Assembly (NCBI RefSeq): GCF_001590905.1
Contig: NZ_BCTT01000008.1
Coordinates: 124,001-188,000, forward strand
Reading direction: 5' to 3'
Origin: Serratia grimesii NBRC 13537
Lineage (GTDB): Bacteria; Pseudomonadota; Gammaproteobacteria; Enterobacterales; Enterobacteriaceae
Length of the DNA stretch: 64,000 bases
A program made the position numbers and the translations under genes. Below the pieces are notes generated by a model, which was given only the letters and a program-made list of their open reading frames with translations, was not told the origin of the DNA and made no database searches. Each line of letters starts with the position of its first letter. The stretch's first letter is position 1. This document shows positions 19,531 to 28,519 of this stretch, in pieces.

Positions 19531-20151
19531 TTACAGGATTTCCAGCAGTTCGACGTCAAACACCAGCGCGCTGAATGGCGGGATGGATGCGCCAGCACCA
19601 CGCTCGCCATAGGCCAGGTCGTGTGGAATATACAACTGCCATTTAGAACCGACCGGCATCAGGGTCAGCGCTTCGATCCAGCCTGGGATCACGCCGCTAA
19701 CCGGGAATTCTGCCGGTTGGCCGCGCTCTACAGAGCTGTCGAACACATCGCCGTTAATCAGACGACCGGTGTAATGCACACGCACGCGATCCTGACGGGA
19801 CGGGATTGGGCCATCACCCTGCTCCAGTACGGAGAACTGTAGACCAGATTCGGTCAGCGTCACTTCGTCACGCTTGGCGTTGTCTTCCAGGAATTTCTGG
19901 CCTTCAACAGCCATCGCCTGTTGACGATCACGACGCACGGCATCCGCACGTTCGTGGATTTCACGCAGCGCACGGTGCACCACGTCAACCGGAACCGCCG
20001 GGGCATTCCCTTCCAGCGCGTCACGCAAACCTGCCAGCAAAGCTTCCGGTTGTAAACCTTCCAGACCGGACTCTTGCAACTGCTGGCCGACCTGTAAACC
20101 AATCCCGTAGCTCGCCTGCGCTTCAACGCTGTCAAAAGAAGGGGTTGTCAT
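19531..20151 (-). CDS. fklB: FKBP-type 22 kDa peptidyl-prolyl cis-trans isomerase
   Basis: A prolyl isomerase with an N-terminal helical dimerisation domain (about residues 1-100) and a C-terminal FKBP domain (about 115-206) containing [18 protein letters not shown] and [20 protein letters not shown] start at 20151 (MTTPSFD), giving 206 residues as in E. coli FklB, rather than at the in-frame upstream ATG at 20205. Upstream lies GGAAAACCCC, a modest ribosome site. No signal peptide, so it is cytoplasmic. Confidence 0.94.
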   Translation of the reverse strand: MTTPSFDSVEAQASYGIGLQVGQQLQESGLEGLQPEALLAGLRDALEGNAPAVPVDVVHRALREIHERADAVRRDRQQAMAVEGQKFLEDNAKRDEVTLTESGLQFSVLEQGDGPIPSRQDRVRVHYTGRLINGDVFDSSVERGQPAEFPVSGVIPGWIEALTLMPVGSKWQLYIPHDLAYGERGAGASIPPFSALVFDVELLEIL

Positions 20152-20439
20152 GGGGTTTTCCTTTAGTCTGTAAAAAGTCGAAAGCGCAGCATAACAGCGC
20201 CGCAATGCCGGGTAAAATCTTGTGTGGAGAATGATGACTTTTGTCGTAGAAAAAGAAACAATAACCCTCAGTTAACACCCGCTCCCGCGAGCCCAGGCGA
20301 ATCGCCTGTCGCAACAGGTATGGGTTTGCTGCTGCCTTTCACTTCAATCAGTTAGCAGACTATACTGGAAGCAGGGCATCGGGTCGGCGGTACACCCTTT
20401 TGTACCGTGATATTTTTACGCCGTTGAAGAGAGGTTACC

Positions 20440-21114
20440 ATGGGCAGAATCTCGCCCAGGAGAAGGAAGACCACCCGAGTCTACCAGCCGTTGTTGCGCA
20501 CCTGGCTGAACTTCAGTCAGCGCCTGAAACCAGGCTCCGCGCCAGAGGCAGTAGAGGATCCGGATTCAGAACAGTCACCGGCAAGCGGTAAGGGGCAAAA
20601 CATCAAAGCGCTACTGCTGAAGATCTGGCACCTGCCGGACGGCTTCGGTTGGATGGAGCCATTACCCTATTTCCACCGTCGCTGGACCCTGATTTTCGGC
20701 ATTATCTTGCTGTTGGCACTGCTGTGGCCGTATTCATCAGAAAACAGCGAGCAGCCGTTCCCGGTCACCCAGCAGGGCAACAACATACCACTGCAGGCCG
20801 ATCTGCAAAATGATCCTCAGCAGCAGCACGCTGCCGAACCGGAGCCAGCCGGTAACTGGCAACGTTACCAAATCCAACCGGGGCAAACGCTGGCGCAACT
20901 GTTCCGCGACAATAGTCTGCCGGTGAATGAAGTCTTCGCGATGGCCCAGGTTGAAGGTAACGATAAGCCACTCAGCAACATGAAGGCCGGCCAGGAAGTG
21001 CGTATCGAACGTGACACTAACGGCGTGATTACTGCGTTATCGGTCACTGCCGCAGATAACACTCAGGTGTTGTTCCGCCGCCAGGCCGACGGCAGCTATC
21101 GCCGCGAGCGTTAA
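20440..21114 (+). CDS. ytfB: YtfB/OapA-family cell-division-associated membrane protein
   Basis: A 224-residue bitopic inner-membrane protein. A basic cytoplasmic region of about 75 residues, with the family motif WHLPDGFGWMEPLPYFHRR, precedes one membrane segment (about 86-103). A Gln/Pro-rich linker follows, then a C-terminal OapA/LysM-like domain (YQIQPGQTLAQLFRDNSL). E. coli YtfB binds glycan strands and localises to the septum. The N-terminus before the conserved motif is about 50 residues longer than in E. coli. GAGAGG precedes the ATG. Confidence 0.9.
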   Translation: MGRISPRRRKTTRVYQPLLRTWLNFSQRLKPGSAPEAVEDPDSEQSPASGKGQNIKALLLKIWHLPDGFGWMEPLPYFHRRWTLIFGIILLLALLWPYSSENSEQPFPVTQQGNNIPLQADLQNDPQQQHAAEPEPAGNWQRYQIQPGQTLAQLFRDNSLPVNEVFAMAQVEGNDKPLSNMKAGQEVRIERDTNGVITALSVTAADNTQVLFRRQADGSYRRER

Positions 21115-21162
21115 ATTCTGCCTCGTCATTGACCGCGTATTCACGCGCAATGGACAGGCAGC

Positions 21163-21516
21163 CTAAATCTGCGTCAATAAAAAGTCGCGCAGCACGATGC
21201 CGTGGTTGTGCTGTGTGTCTTTGCTGCCATAGAGCAAGGTTAAGGGCTCTCCCTGCCGTAATAACGCCACCAGTGGCTGCCAGGCGTCATTTTCTGCCAA
21301 TTGCAGCCGGTAACGGCTTTCAAATAATTCCCACTGATCTATGTGCTGGTGAAACCACTGTCGTAGTGCATTATCTGGCGCGACCTGCTTTAGCCATTGA
21401 ACCCCCTGTAGCCGCTCCTTGCTGATACCTCGTGGCCACAATCGGTCAATCAGATAACAGTTAACCGGCGCAGGGCCGGAAAAATCATACACTCGCTCTA
21501 AGTAAATCACTGCCAT
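21163..21516 (-). CDS. DUF488 (YeaO-type) protein
   Basis: A DUF488-family cytoplasmic protein of about 117 residues. It keeps the family core: the opening LERVYD, the motif YLIDRLWPRGISKERL, and the C-terminal LTLLYGSKDTQHNHG. The biochemical role of this family is unknown. I chose the start at 21516 because GAGGAG lies eight bases upstream; an upstream in-frame start at 21591 would add 25 residues not found in the family. It converges with ytfB. Confidence 0.85.
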   Translation of the reverse strand: MAVIYLERVYDFSGPAPVNCYLIDRLWPRGISKERLQGVQWLKQVAPDNALRQWFHQHIDQWELFESRYRLQLAENDAWQPLVALLRQGEPLTLLYGSKDTQHNHGIVLRDFLLTQI

Positions 21517-21578
21517 TTGCCACTGCTCCTCACCCAAGGTGCTAGCAGGGTAACGCGTTTTACTGGACGCAGAAAAGC

Positions 21579-21605
21579 AAAACGCCAGCACGAGGCTGGC
21601 GTTTT
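21579..21605. terminator. Terminator of the rpsF-priB-rpsR-rplI operon
   Basis: AAAACGCCAG/CTGGCGTTTT, a perfect ten-base stem with a seven-base loop just after the rplI stop. The minus strand ends in TTTT with further T residues downstream. Confidence 0.88.
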
Positions 21606-21625
21606 AACTTGGTGAACAGGAGCGA

Positions 21626-22078
21626 TTAAGCTTCTGCTACCACAACTACATTCAGCTGTGCGAATACGTCGCTGTGTACCTGGAATTGAACTTCGTGTTC
21701 ACCAGTGGTACGCAGAACGCCATTCGGCAGACGAACTTCGCTCTTGGCAACTTCAACGCCTGCCGCAGTAACTGCGTCAGCGATGTCGCGGGTGCCGATA
21801 GAGCCGAACAGTTTACCTTCGTCGCCTGATTTAGACGCGATGGTGACTGAACCCAGTTCGTTGATCTTGGTTGCGCGAGCTTCAGCAGCAGTCAGAATTT
21901 CAGCCAGTTTGGCTTCCAGTTCTGCACGGCGTACTTCGAAGAACTCTACGTTTTTCTTGGTAGCAGGAACAGCTTTGCCCTGTGGTACCAGGAAGTTACG
22001 GGCGTAGCCCGCTTTAACGTTAACTTGATCACCCAGGCTGCCCAGGTTTGCTACTTTATCAAGCAGAATAACTTGCAT
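21626..22078 (-). CDS. rplI: 50S ribosomal protein L9
   Basis: A 150-residue ribosomal protein. The N-terminal rRNA-binding domain opens [33 protein letters not shown] sequence with the L9 signature; a long connecting helix (about residues 40-75) and a C-terminal globular domain follow. L9 is a strut on the 50S subunit that limits frameshifting. Length is the same as E. coli L9 to within one residue. Last gene of the rpsF operon. Confidence 0.98.
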   Translation of the reverse strand: MQVILLDKVANLGSLGDQVNVKAGYARNFLVPQGKAVPATKKNVEFFEVRRAELEAKLAEILTAAEARATKINELGSVTIASKSGDEGKLFGSIGTRDIADAVTAAGVEVAKSEVRLPNGVLRTTGEHEVQFQVHSDVFAQLNVVVVAEA

Positions 22079-22117
22079 TACCTTATCCTCTCAAAGTCGT
22101 TAATGGACAGTGGCCGA

Positions 22118-22667
<550 letters not shown>

Positions 22668-22675
22668 GGCAGCAA

Positions 22676-23092
<417 letters not shown>

Positions 23093-23095
23093 TTA

Positions 23096-23162
23096 TTCAG
23101 CCTCCTGTCAGGGTCAACCGCGGCCCATGGAAGCAAGGAACGTGTATGTGTGTGCGGCTGAA
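23096..23162 (-). ncRNA. Candidate S6:S18 ribosomal-protein leader
   Basis: On the minus strand, TTCAGCC (23156-23162) pairs with GGCTGAA (23096-23102), closing a 67-base structure that ends 21 bases before the rpsF start codon. It contains an unpaired-looking GGGCCGCGG segment with the CCG used by S18 in the known motif. The S6:S18 leader is an autoregulatory element upstream of rpsF in many bacteria. Identified by position and closing stem; the fold was not computed. Confidence 0.6.
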
Positions 23163-23531
23163 AAAATGACGCGTAATCATACTTGCGCTAGCGAGGAAAC
23201 TCAAGGACCGAAGGGGATTTATTCTAGGTAATGCGAACCTGCTACGGAAATAGCACGATTTGCTGCCTGCGTAACCTATGTACACAGATCCATCACTTCA
23301 AAAAATCTTTCAATGAAATCATCACTGATTCGCAAATCTCATTCATTTTTTTTGAAAGAGGATGTCAAAATAGCCCCCTTTTTAATCCTGCATGAAGGTC
23401 TAAAATTGTACTTATCCGCCGCAGACAGCGCGACGAAAAAGATTCGAGGTTATTCAATACATGCAAATAACTTTTTGCTGCACTGGCACCGGCTGTCAGG
23501 CCGTTGAAGCAAACAGTTAAGAGAGGCACTT
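23163..23531. other. Intergenic region between rpsF leader and a DUF1471 gene
   Basis: About 370 bases without a supportable gene. It must contain the rpsF operon promoter on its left side and the promoter of the next gene on its right. It is AT-rich around 23300-23420 with a run of eight T residues near 23346. A GAGAGG ribosome site is at 23521. I see no clear operator. Confidence 0.5.
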
Positions 23532-23798
23532 ATGAAACGCATTACCATCGCTACTGCCATTGCTTTACTGTTTTCCGCCCATGTCATGGCCGCCACTGAA
23601 ATTACTTCACATCAGGCTGATCAACGCCAAAGCGTCGGGTTCGTCACGCTAAACCAGGACGTTGTCTCCCCTGATGATGCCAGTAGCCAAGTGAACAAAA
23701 TAGCCGAGCAACGTGGCGCTACTGCCTATCGGATCATTGCCCTGCATGAACCTGAAAACAACAGCACCATGCATGTTAGTGCCGAACTGTATCGCTAA
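23532..23798 (+). CDS. DUF1471 periplasmic protein
   Basis: An 88-residue secreted protein with a signal peptide of about 20 residues (cut near VMA-AT) and a DUF1471 core: QSVGFVTLNQ strand, a helix ending IAEQRGATAYRIIAL, and a last strand ending VSAELYR. It differs from the two copies at 271-921 by having LNQDVVSPDD in place of the SGITGAPSD turn. Function unknown; the family includes stress and biofilm proteins. GAGAGG precedes the ATG and a strong terminator follows. Confidence 0.85.
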   Translation: MKRITIATAIALLFSAHVMAATEITSHQADQRQSVGFVTLNQDVVSPDDASSQVNKIAEQRGATAYRIIALHEPENNSTMHVSAELYR

Positions 23799-23867
23799 GA
23801 GAAAATGCAACGCCAGGAAGTCAGCCGCGCCTAAAAGCGGTAAATAAAAATGTGAATGTCGTCGTCG

Positions 23868-23894
23868 GCCCCCTGGATACAGGGGGCTTTTTTT
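23868..23894 (+). terminator. Terminator after the DUF1471 gene
   Basis: GCCCCCTG/CAGGGGGC with a four-base GATA loop, followed by seven T residues. Confidence 0.9.
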
Positions 23895-24645
23895 ACAACG
23901 TGCGTATGAAGAAATCGGCCGTTGCGCTGAGCGCCTGCGGTGTAATGCGGTGCTTGACGTCAGGCTCCGTAAGCAACGTCAATTGCTGATCCCAGCCGCT
24001 CTGGCGAAGCTCCGTAGCCAATCGCAAGGTTTCTGCCACCGGGACCACATCATCCGCCTCCCCGTGCCACAACAACAGCGGACGATCGACAATTTTCGCC
24101 AACTGATGTTCCAAACCATAATCTGCTAGCACGGCAATACGCGCATCAAAGTCGCGGCTTGCCAAATGATGTCCTTGCTCATCTAACGGGGGGAATAACG
24201 TCTGCGCCAGGGACGTGTAATAACCGGCCCCCATTAAGCTGGCTGCCGCTTTCACCCATGAATAACGGGCAAAACAACCCAGTGTCGTCATACCGCCCAT
24301 TGACGCACCGGCAACGCCGATACGCTCTTCCACAAGCAGGCCACGTTGCTCAAAATGTGCCTTGAGCACAGGTAACTCATCAATATTACGCCGCAGGATC
24401 TCCCAAAAACTGGCCAGACGCTTTTGTTCATCACCGTCAAAGCGCTCACCGTGTAGATCGGCATCCGGCAACACCACGCGGAACCCAGCTTTGGCTAACG
24501 CATAGGCAAAGTAGGCATACACTTCTTTCGATGAGGTATAACCATGGTAGAAAAATATCGTCGGCAGCGGTTGATGATATTGCCCTGCAGGCACCGCGTG
24601 GATCACGGCAATATTCCCTGCCCGCTCGTCATAGATTTCAATCAT
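23893..24645 (-). CDS. yjfP: YjfP, alpha/beta-hydrolase carboxylesterase
   Basis: A 250-residue cytoplasmic esterase of the prolyl-oligopeptidase-like alpha/beta-hydrolase family; E. coli YjfP (249) hydrolyses short-chain esters. The oxyanion segment FYHGYTSS and nucleophile elbow GASMGG (Ser about 115) are present; HGEADDVVP and DVKHRITP supply the likely acid and histidine. I start at 24645 (MIEIYDE), which has AGAGGGA seven bases upstream and matches E. coli, rather than 33 bases further upstream. Confidence 0.93.
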   Translation of the reverse strand: MIEIYDERAGNIAVIHAVPAGQYHQPLPTIFFYHGYTSSKEVYAYFAYALAKAGFRVVLPDADLHGERFDGDEQKRLASFWEILRRNIDELPVLKAHFEQRGLLVEERIGVAGASMGGMTTLGCFARYSWVKAAASLMGAGYYTSLAQTLFPPLDEQGHHLASRDFDARIAVLADYGLEHQLAKIVDRPLLLWHGEADDVVPVAETLRLATELRQSGWDQQLTLLTEPDVKHRITPQALSATADFFIRTL

Positions 24646-24772
24646 CCGTTTTTCCCTCTGCATATTTGTTGCCTTCATAATGGCAAACTTGCGCTAAAAA
24701 GCATTAGCTCAATCTGTTCCAATTTATAATGGGTTACACTGAAATCATGCTGTCGACTTTCCCGAGGTGCTC

Positions 24773-25081
24773 ATGAAACGTTCCCGCCTGTTACTCCCTT
24801 TAACACTGGTTATGCTGCTTAGCGCCTGCGGTATGATGACCACAACACCAAAAGCACCACCACCACCGACCGGCCAAGCACAGGAGATCACCCGGGCACA
24901 AACCGGCAGCCTGGTGAAAATGGGTACCACCAGCGCGCTGGTCCGCGGTAGTCCAATGGATGTGGAAGCGGCAATACAGCAGAAAGCCAACGCCAGCGGG
25001 GCACGCTATTACATGATCATCATGAACAGTGAAACCGTGGTTCCCGGCCAATGGTATTCACAGGCGATCCTGTATCGGTAG
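24773..25081 (+). CDS. bsmA: BsmA-type DUF1471 lipoprotein
   Basis: A 102-residue outer-membrane-type lipoprotein. The lipobox LLSAC places the lipidated Cys at about residue 19; a Thr/Pro-rich linker and then a DUF1471 domain follow (SALVRGSPMDVEAAIQQKA, GARYYMII). E. coli BsmA (YjfO) is a biofilm and peroxide-stress protein. ATG 24773 is preferred to the GTG two codons earlier because GAGG lies five bases before it. The order yjfP-bsmA-yjfN is as in E. coli. Confidence 0.9.
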   Translation: MKRSRLLLPLTLVMLLSACGMMTTTPKAPPPPTGQAQEITRAQTGSLVKMGTTSALVRGSPMDVEAAIQQKANASGARYYMIIMNSETVVPGQWYSQAILYR

Positions 25082-25202
25082 CTCTTAGAGTTTTAATAAG
25101 ATTTACATTGGCTTTGCACAGACTGAAGTTGGATATTGCACACTGGCAAACAGCGCGCCGCACCCTGCGGCGTGGATCCAGGATCCGACGAAGGGGAACG
25201 CC

Positions 25203-25478
25203 ATGACACGCTCCGCCGCACTCACCGCCCTCCTGCTTTCCATGGGGTTACTCAGCGCCAGCGCCCAGTCCGCTGAACTGGCACCTGCAGATCGCGTTAC
25301 TCCGCTCAGTGAAATCGCTGAAATCACGCTAAATAACCTGTCCGGCTCACCTCAGGATGTAGAACAACTGATAGCCCGTAAGGCTGATGAGCACGGGGCC
25401 AGTTATTATCGCATCCTGAAGATGGAAGAACAGGCGCACCAACCTGGCTGGCGCGCCTCGGCAATACTCTATCTTTAA
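25203..25478 (+). CDS. yjfN: YjfN, DUF1471 periplasmic protein
   Basis: A 91-residue secreted DUF1471 protein; the same length as E. coli YjfN. The signal peptide runs to about residue 24 (AQSAE). The core reads ITLNNLSGSPQDVEQLIARKADEHGASYYRI. In E. coli YjfN is reported as a DegP protease activator; the role here is by homology. AAGGGGA precedes the ATG. Its stop codon overlaps that of the converging yjfL by two bases. Confidence 0.88.
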   Translation: MTRSAALTALLLSMGLLSASAQSAELAPADRVTPLSEIAEITLNNLSGSPQDVEQLIARKADEHGASYYRILKMEEQAHQPGWRASAILYL

Positions 25479-25873
25479 TAGGTCATGCAAGCCGCATTCA
25501 ATACGCCGCCGCTGATCGAAACGCCCCCCAGGAAAATCCCGGCGGCCACGTGATTAGATTCAATTTTGTCACTGATGCGCGGCATGTAGATTTTCACCGC
25601 CGCAAACAGCAGCAGTTGCACCACTAAAGCCACAACACCCCATAGCAAGTAATCCAACAGGCTGACAGAGTTGATCGCCGCACTGGCCAACGGGATCACA
25701 TAACCCAAGCAAGCACCAACGAATCCGAAAGCAGCAGATTGATTGTCGGCCTTAATCAGCGCCCATTCGTCGTGTGGCGTAATGCGGGTATAAACAAACA
25801 AGAACACCAGAACCATGGCAAAGCCACTGAAGAAATAAGAGGCGAATGCCGCCAACGCGCTAAGAATATCCAT
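25475..25873 (-). CDS. yjfL: YjfL, DUF350 membrane protein
   Basis: A 132-residue inner-membrane protein with four hydrophobic segments (about residues 8-28, 46-68, 74-93, 107-130), matching DUF350 and E. coli YjfL in length and in motifs such as LGYVIPLASAAINSVS. Function unknown. In E. coli it belongs to the yjfI-J-K-L-M-C group; here only yjfL remains, next to aidB. The acidic and basic residues between helices suggest a small channel-like or scaffold protein, but that is speculation. Confidence 0.88.
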   Translation of the reverse strand: MDILSALAAFASYFFSGFAMVLVFLFVYTRITPHDEWALIKADNQSAAFGFVGACLGYVIPLASAAINSVSLLDYLLWGVVALVVQLLLFAAVKIYMPRISDKIESNHVAAGIFLGGVSISGGVLNAACMTY

Positions 25874-25960
25874 GTCATGCTTCCTGGTCAGAGGTCAGTA
25901 TCCCTTACGGGCCAAGTGCTGAATTAAAAAGCTTTTCCCGCTGTAGCGCCACTCTTTTCC

Positions 25961-27595
25961 CTAGCCCCCCATCGCTCGGGTAAACAACGTTTCGCATAAC
26001 CGGTCTGGCAATGCCCTTTCACCACGGGCATCTAGCATCATTTGACACCAGGCCTCTGCCAGCGGGGGAGAGCTGTGACGCAGAAGCTGCGCCGCGGCGA
26101 ACAGATTGAATAACGCACCGGTGACCGCGCGCCCTTGTTCTTCCTGAGGTTTACGCATCAGTTGGAGCAGCCGTCGCCACTGATGATCAAAGTGGCGATT
26201 CTGTCCCCTGACCTCAACAAATTCGAGTTCCAGGGCCTCCTGCACCACCGGCAGCTTTCCCCAGGCACGCATCACGTCCAGACACATGATATTGCCTGAC
26301 CCTTCCCAAATGCTGTTTACCGGCATTTCACGGTACAGTCGCGGCAGCTCACTCTCTTCGCAGTAACCGATTCCACCTAACGCTTCCATCGCTTCACCGA
26401 CAAAAGGGATGCCTTGTCGGCAGACTTCAAACTTAGCAGCCGGGGTCATCACACGGCACAGTGCCTGCTCCAAAGGCGCACCGGTGCCAACGCTGTCGTA
26501 GGCACGCGCTAACCGCATCAGAGCCGCTGTCTGCCCTTCTAACCGCAATGCCATCCGCGCTAACACCTGGCGCATCATCGGTTGTTCGATCAGTGGTTTA
26601 CCAAACGCCTGTCGCTGCAAGGCATGATATAGCGCTACCGATAAGCCACGCCGCATCAAACCATGGCTACCCAATGCACAGTCAAATCGCGTCAGGCCAC
26701 CCATTTTTAGGATATGCCGCACACCATCCCCTTCCTCACCCACCAGCCAGGCGGCGGCGTCCTGGAATTCAACTTCACTGCTAGCATTTGAACGGTTGCC
26801 GAGTTTGTCTTTTAGACGTTCCAGCCGTATTGCGTTGCGTGTACCGTCAGGCAGAATACGCGGAAGAAAGAAACAAGATAGCCCACCGTCGGCCTGCGCC
26901 AGCACCAGATGCGCATCACTCTGTGGCACCGAGAAGAACCATTTGTGCCCTACCAGCCTGTAAGCTTCTCCCGGGCCACGTGCAGCCAAAGGCGTAGCTG
27001 TGGTCGTATTACTTAACACATCGGAACCACCTTGTTTCTCGGTCATCCCCATGCCAATTAGCAATCCGCGTTTTTGCCCGCCGGGTAACAAATGTGCATC
27101 GTAACGATCAGACAGCAGCGGCGTCAGCCAAGTCTGGAATTCAGCAGGCAATGAACGTTGCAGTAATGGAATTGCACCAAAAGTCATGGTCACTGGGCAC
27201 AAGGTGCCAGCTTCAACCTGGGCGTGCAGCACAAAACGCGCGGCGCGCGCCACGAACGAACCAATACGCGCATCCTCCTGCCACGGCAGGTTATGCACAC
27301 GGTTGGCGATCAACCCTTGCATCAGAATATGCCAGGCAGGGTGGAAGCGGACATCATCCAGCCGCTGACCGGTGGCGTCATAGCGCAGCAGTTCCGGCGG
27401 ATTGACGTTGGCCAACCGCCCCAGCTCCAGCGATTCCTGAGTACCCAACTGCTGCCCCAACGAAGCCAGCACCTCCGCATCCCAACCGGCTTGCTCGCGC
27501 TGTATGGCTTCATGCAACGGCGTGTCGGACAGGAATAGATTGCTGTTACCCAGCGGCTTCGGCTGATTAAAAACGGTGTGTGTATTCCAGACCAT
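25961..27595 (-). CDS. aidB: AidB, acyl-CoA dehydrogenase family DNA-repair flavoprotein
   Basis: A 544-residue FAD protein of the acyl-CoA dehydrogenase family (E. coli AidB 541). Visible motifs: GMGMTEKQGGSDV in the flavin/substrate region, KWFFSVPQSDAH, and YREMPVNSIWEGSGN near the C-terminus. In E. coli AidB is part of the adaptive response to alkylation, has weak isovaleryl-CoA dehydrogenase activity, and binds DNA through a basic C-terminal domain. A 365-base upstream interval to rlmB shows no Ada box that I can identify. Confidence 0.95.
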   Translation of the reverse strand: MVWNTHTVFNQPKPLGNSNLFLSDTPLHEAIQREQAGWDAEVLASLGQQLGTQESLELGRLANVNPPELLRYDATGQRLDDVRFHPAWHILMQGLIANRVHNLPWQEDARIGSFVARAARFVLHAQVEAGTLCPVTMTFGAIPLLQRSLPAEFQTWLTPLLSDRYDAHLLPGGQKRGLLIGMGMTEKQGGSDVLSNTTTATPLAARGPGEAYRLVGHKWFFSVPQSDAHLVLAQADGGLSCFFLPRILPDGTRNAIRLERLKDKLGNRSNASSEVEFQDAAAWLVGEEGDGVRHILKMGGLTRFDCALGSHGLMRRGLSVALYHALQRQAFGKPLIEQPMMRQVLARMALRLEGQTAALMRLARAYDSVGTGAPLEQALCRVMTPAAKFEVCRQGIPFVGEAMEALGGIGYCEESELPRLYREMPVNSIWEGSGNIMCLDVMRAWGKLPVVQEALELEFVEVRGQNRHFDHQWRRLLQLMRKPQEEQGRAVTGALFNLFAAAQLLRHSSPPLAEAWCQMMLDARGERALPDRLCETLFTRAMGG

Positions 27596-27693
27596 GAGCT
27601 TGCTCCCTGATAAAAGCGTCAGGAGTAAGTATGGTCGTCAGGGCGATTTCTGCCGCAGATGAGATCACAGGGTGGGAAATGAGGACCGAATTA

Positions 27694-27721
27694 ATAAGGG
27701 CGCAATACGTTGCGCCCTTAT
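27694..27721 (-). terminator. Terminator of the nsrR-rnr-rlmB unit
   Basis: ATAAGGGCGCAA/TTGCGCCCTTAT, a perfect 12-base stem with a four-base loop, followed on the minus strand by TAATT. It lies just after the rlmB stop. Confidence 0.8.
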
Positions 27722-27728
27722 GGGTAAA

Positions 27729-28460
27729 TCAACTGCGCTGACGTACTGCTTCGAACAAACAGATACCGGTAGCGACTGAAACGTTCAGTGAAGACACCGT
27801 CCCGGCCATCGGGATACTGATCAACTCATCACAGTGTTCACGGGTCAGACGGCGCATACCTTCGCCTTCTGCCCCCATCACCAGCGCCATTGGGCCCGTC
27901 ATTTTGCTCTGGAACAAAGTGTGATCGGCTTCGCCTGCCGTGCCGACGACCCAGACATTCATTTCTTGCAGTAAACGCAAGGTACGCGCCAGATTGGTGA
28001 CGCGAATCAACGGAACGTTTTCCGCCGCGCCGCAGGCCACTTTCTTGGCAGTCGCATTCAACTGGGCAGAGCGATCGCGCGGGACGATCACCGCGTGTAC
28101 ACCGGCCGCATCGGCACTGCGAAGACAGGCGCCAAGGTTATGCGGGTCGGTCACGCCGTCCAGTACCAGCAGGAACGGCGTATCCACGCTTTCCAACAGC
28201 GCCGGCAAATCATTTTCCTGATACTGACGCCCTTCACGCACCCGGGCGATAATCCCCTGGTGCACCGCGCCCTCGACTTTATCATCCAGCCACTGGCGGT
28301 TTGCCACCTGGATAACAATACCGGTCGCTTCCAGCTCCGCGATCAGCGGTTGCAAGCGGCGGTCATCGCGCCCTTTGAGGATAAACACTTCCAGGAAGCG
28401 TTGCGGATCGTTATCTAACAGGGCTTTGACGGCATGGATACCGTAAATAATTTCGCTCAT
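27729..28460 (-). CDS. rlmB: 23S rRNA (guanosine-2'-O-)-methyltransferase RlmB
   Basis: A 243-residue SPOUT methyltransferase that methylates G2251 in the ribosomal P loop. An N-terminal substrate-binding domain (about residues 1-75) precedes the trefoil-knot catalytic domain with motifs [28 protein letters not shown] and [10 protein letters not shown]. Length equals E. coli RlmB. It follows rnr in the same direction, as in E. coli. Confidence 0.97.
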   Translation of the reverse strand: MSEIIYGIHAVKALLDNDPQRFLEVFILKGRDDRRLQPLIAELEATGIVIQVANRQWLDDKVEGAVHQGIIARVREGRQYQENDLPALLESVDTPFLLVLDGVTDPHNLGACLRSADAAGVHAVIVPRDRSAQLNATAKKVACGAAENVPLIRVTNLARTLRLLQEMNVWVVGTAGEADHTLFQSKMTGPMALVMGAEGEGMRRLTREHCDELISIPMAGTVSSLNVSVATGICLFEAVRQRS

Positions 28461-28519
28461 GATGCTCTTTTAACTGTGCGGCTGGCGTTTGCCAGCCGGT
28501 GATAATGACGTGTGGCAGC

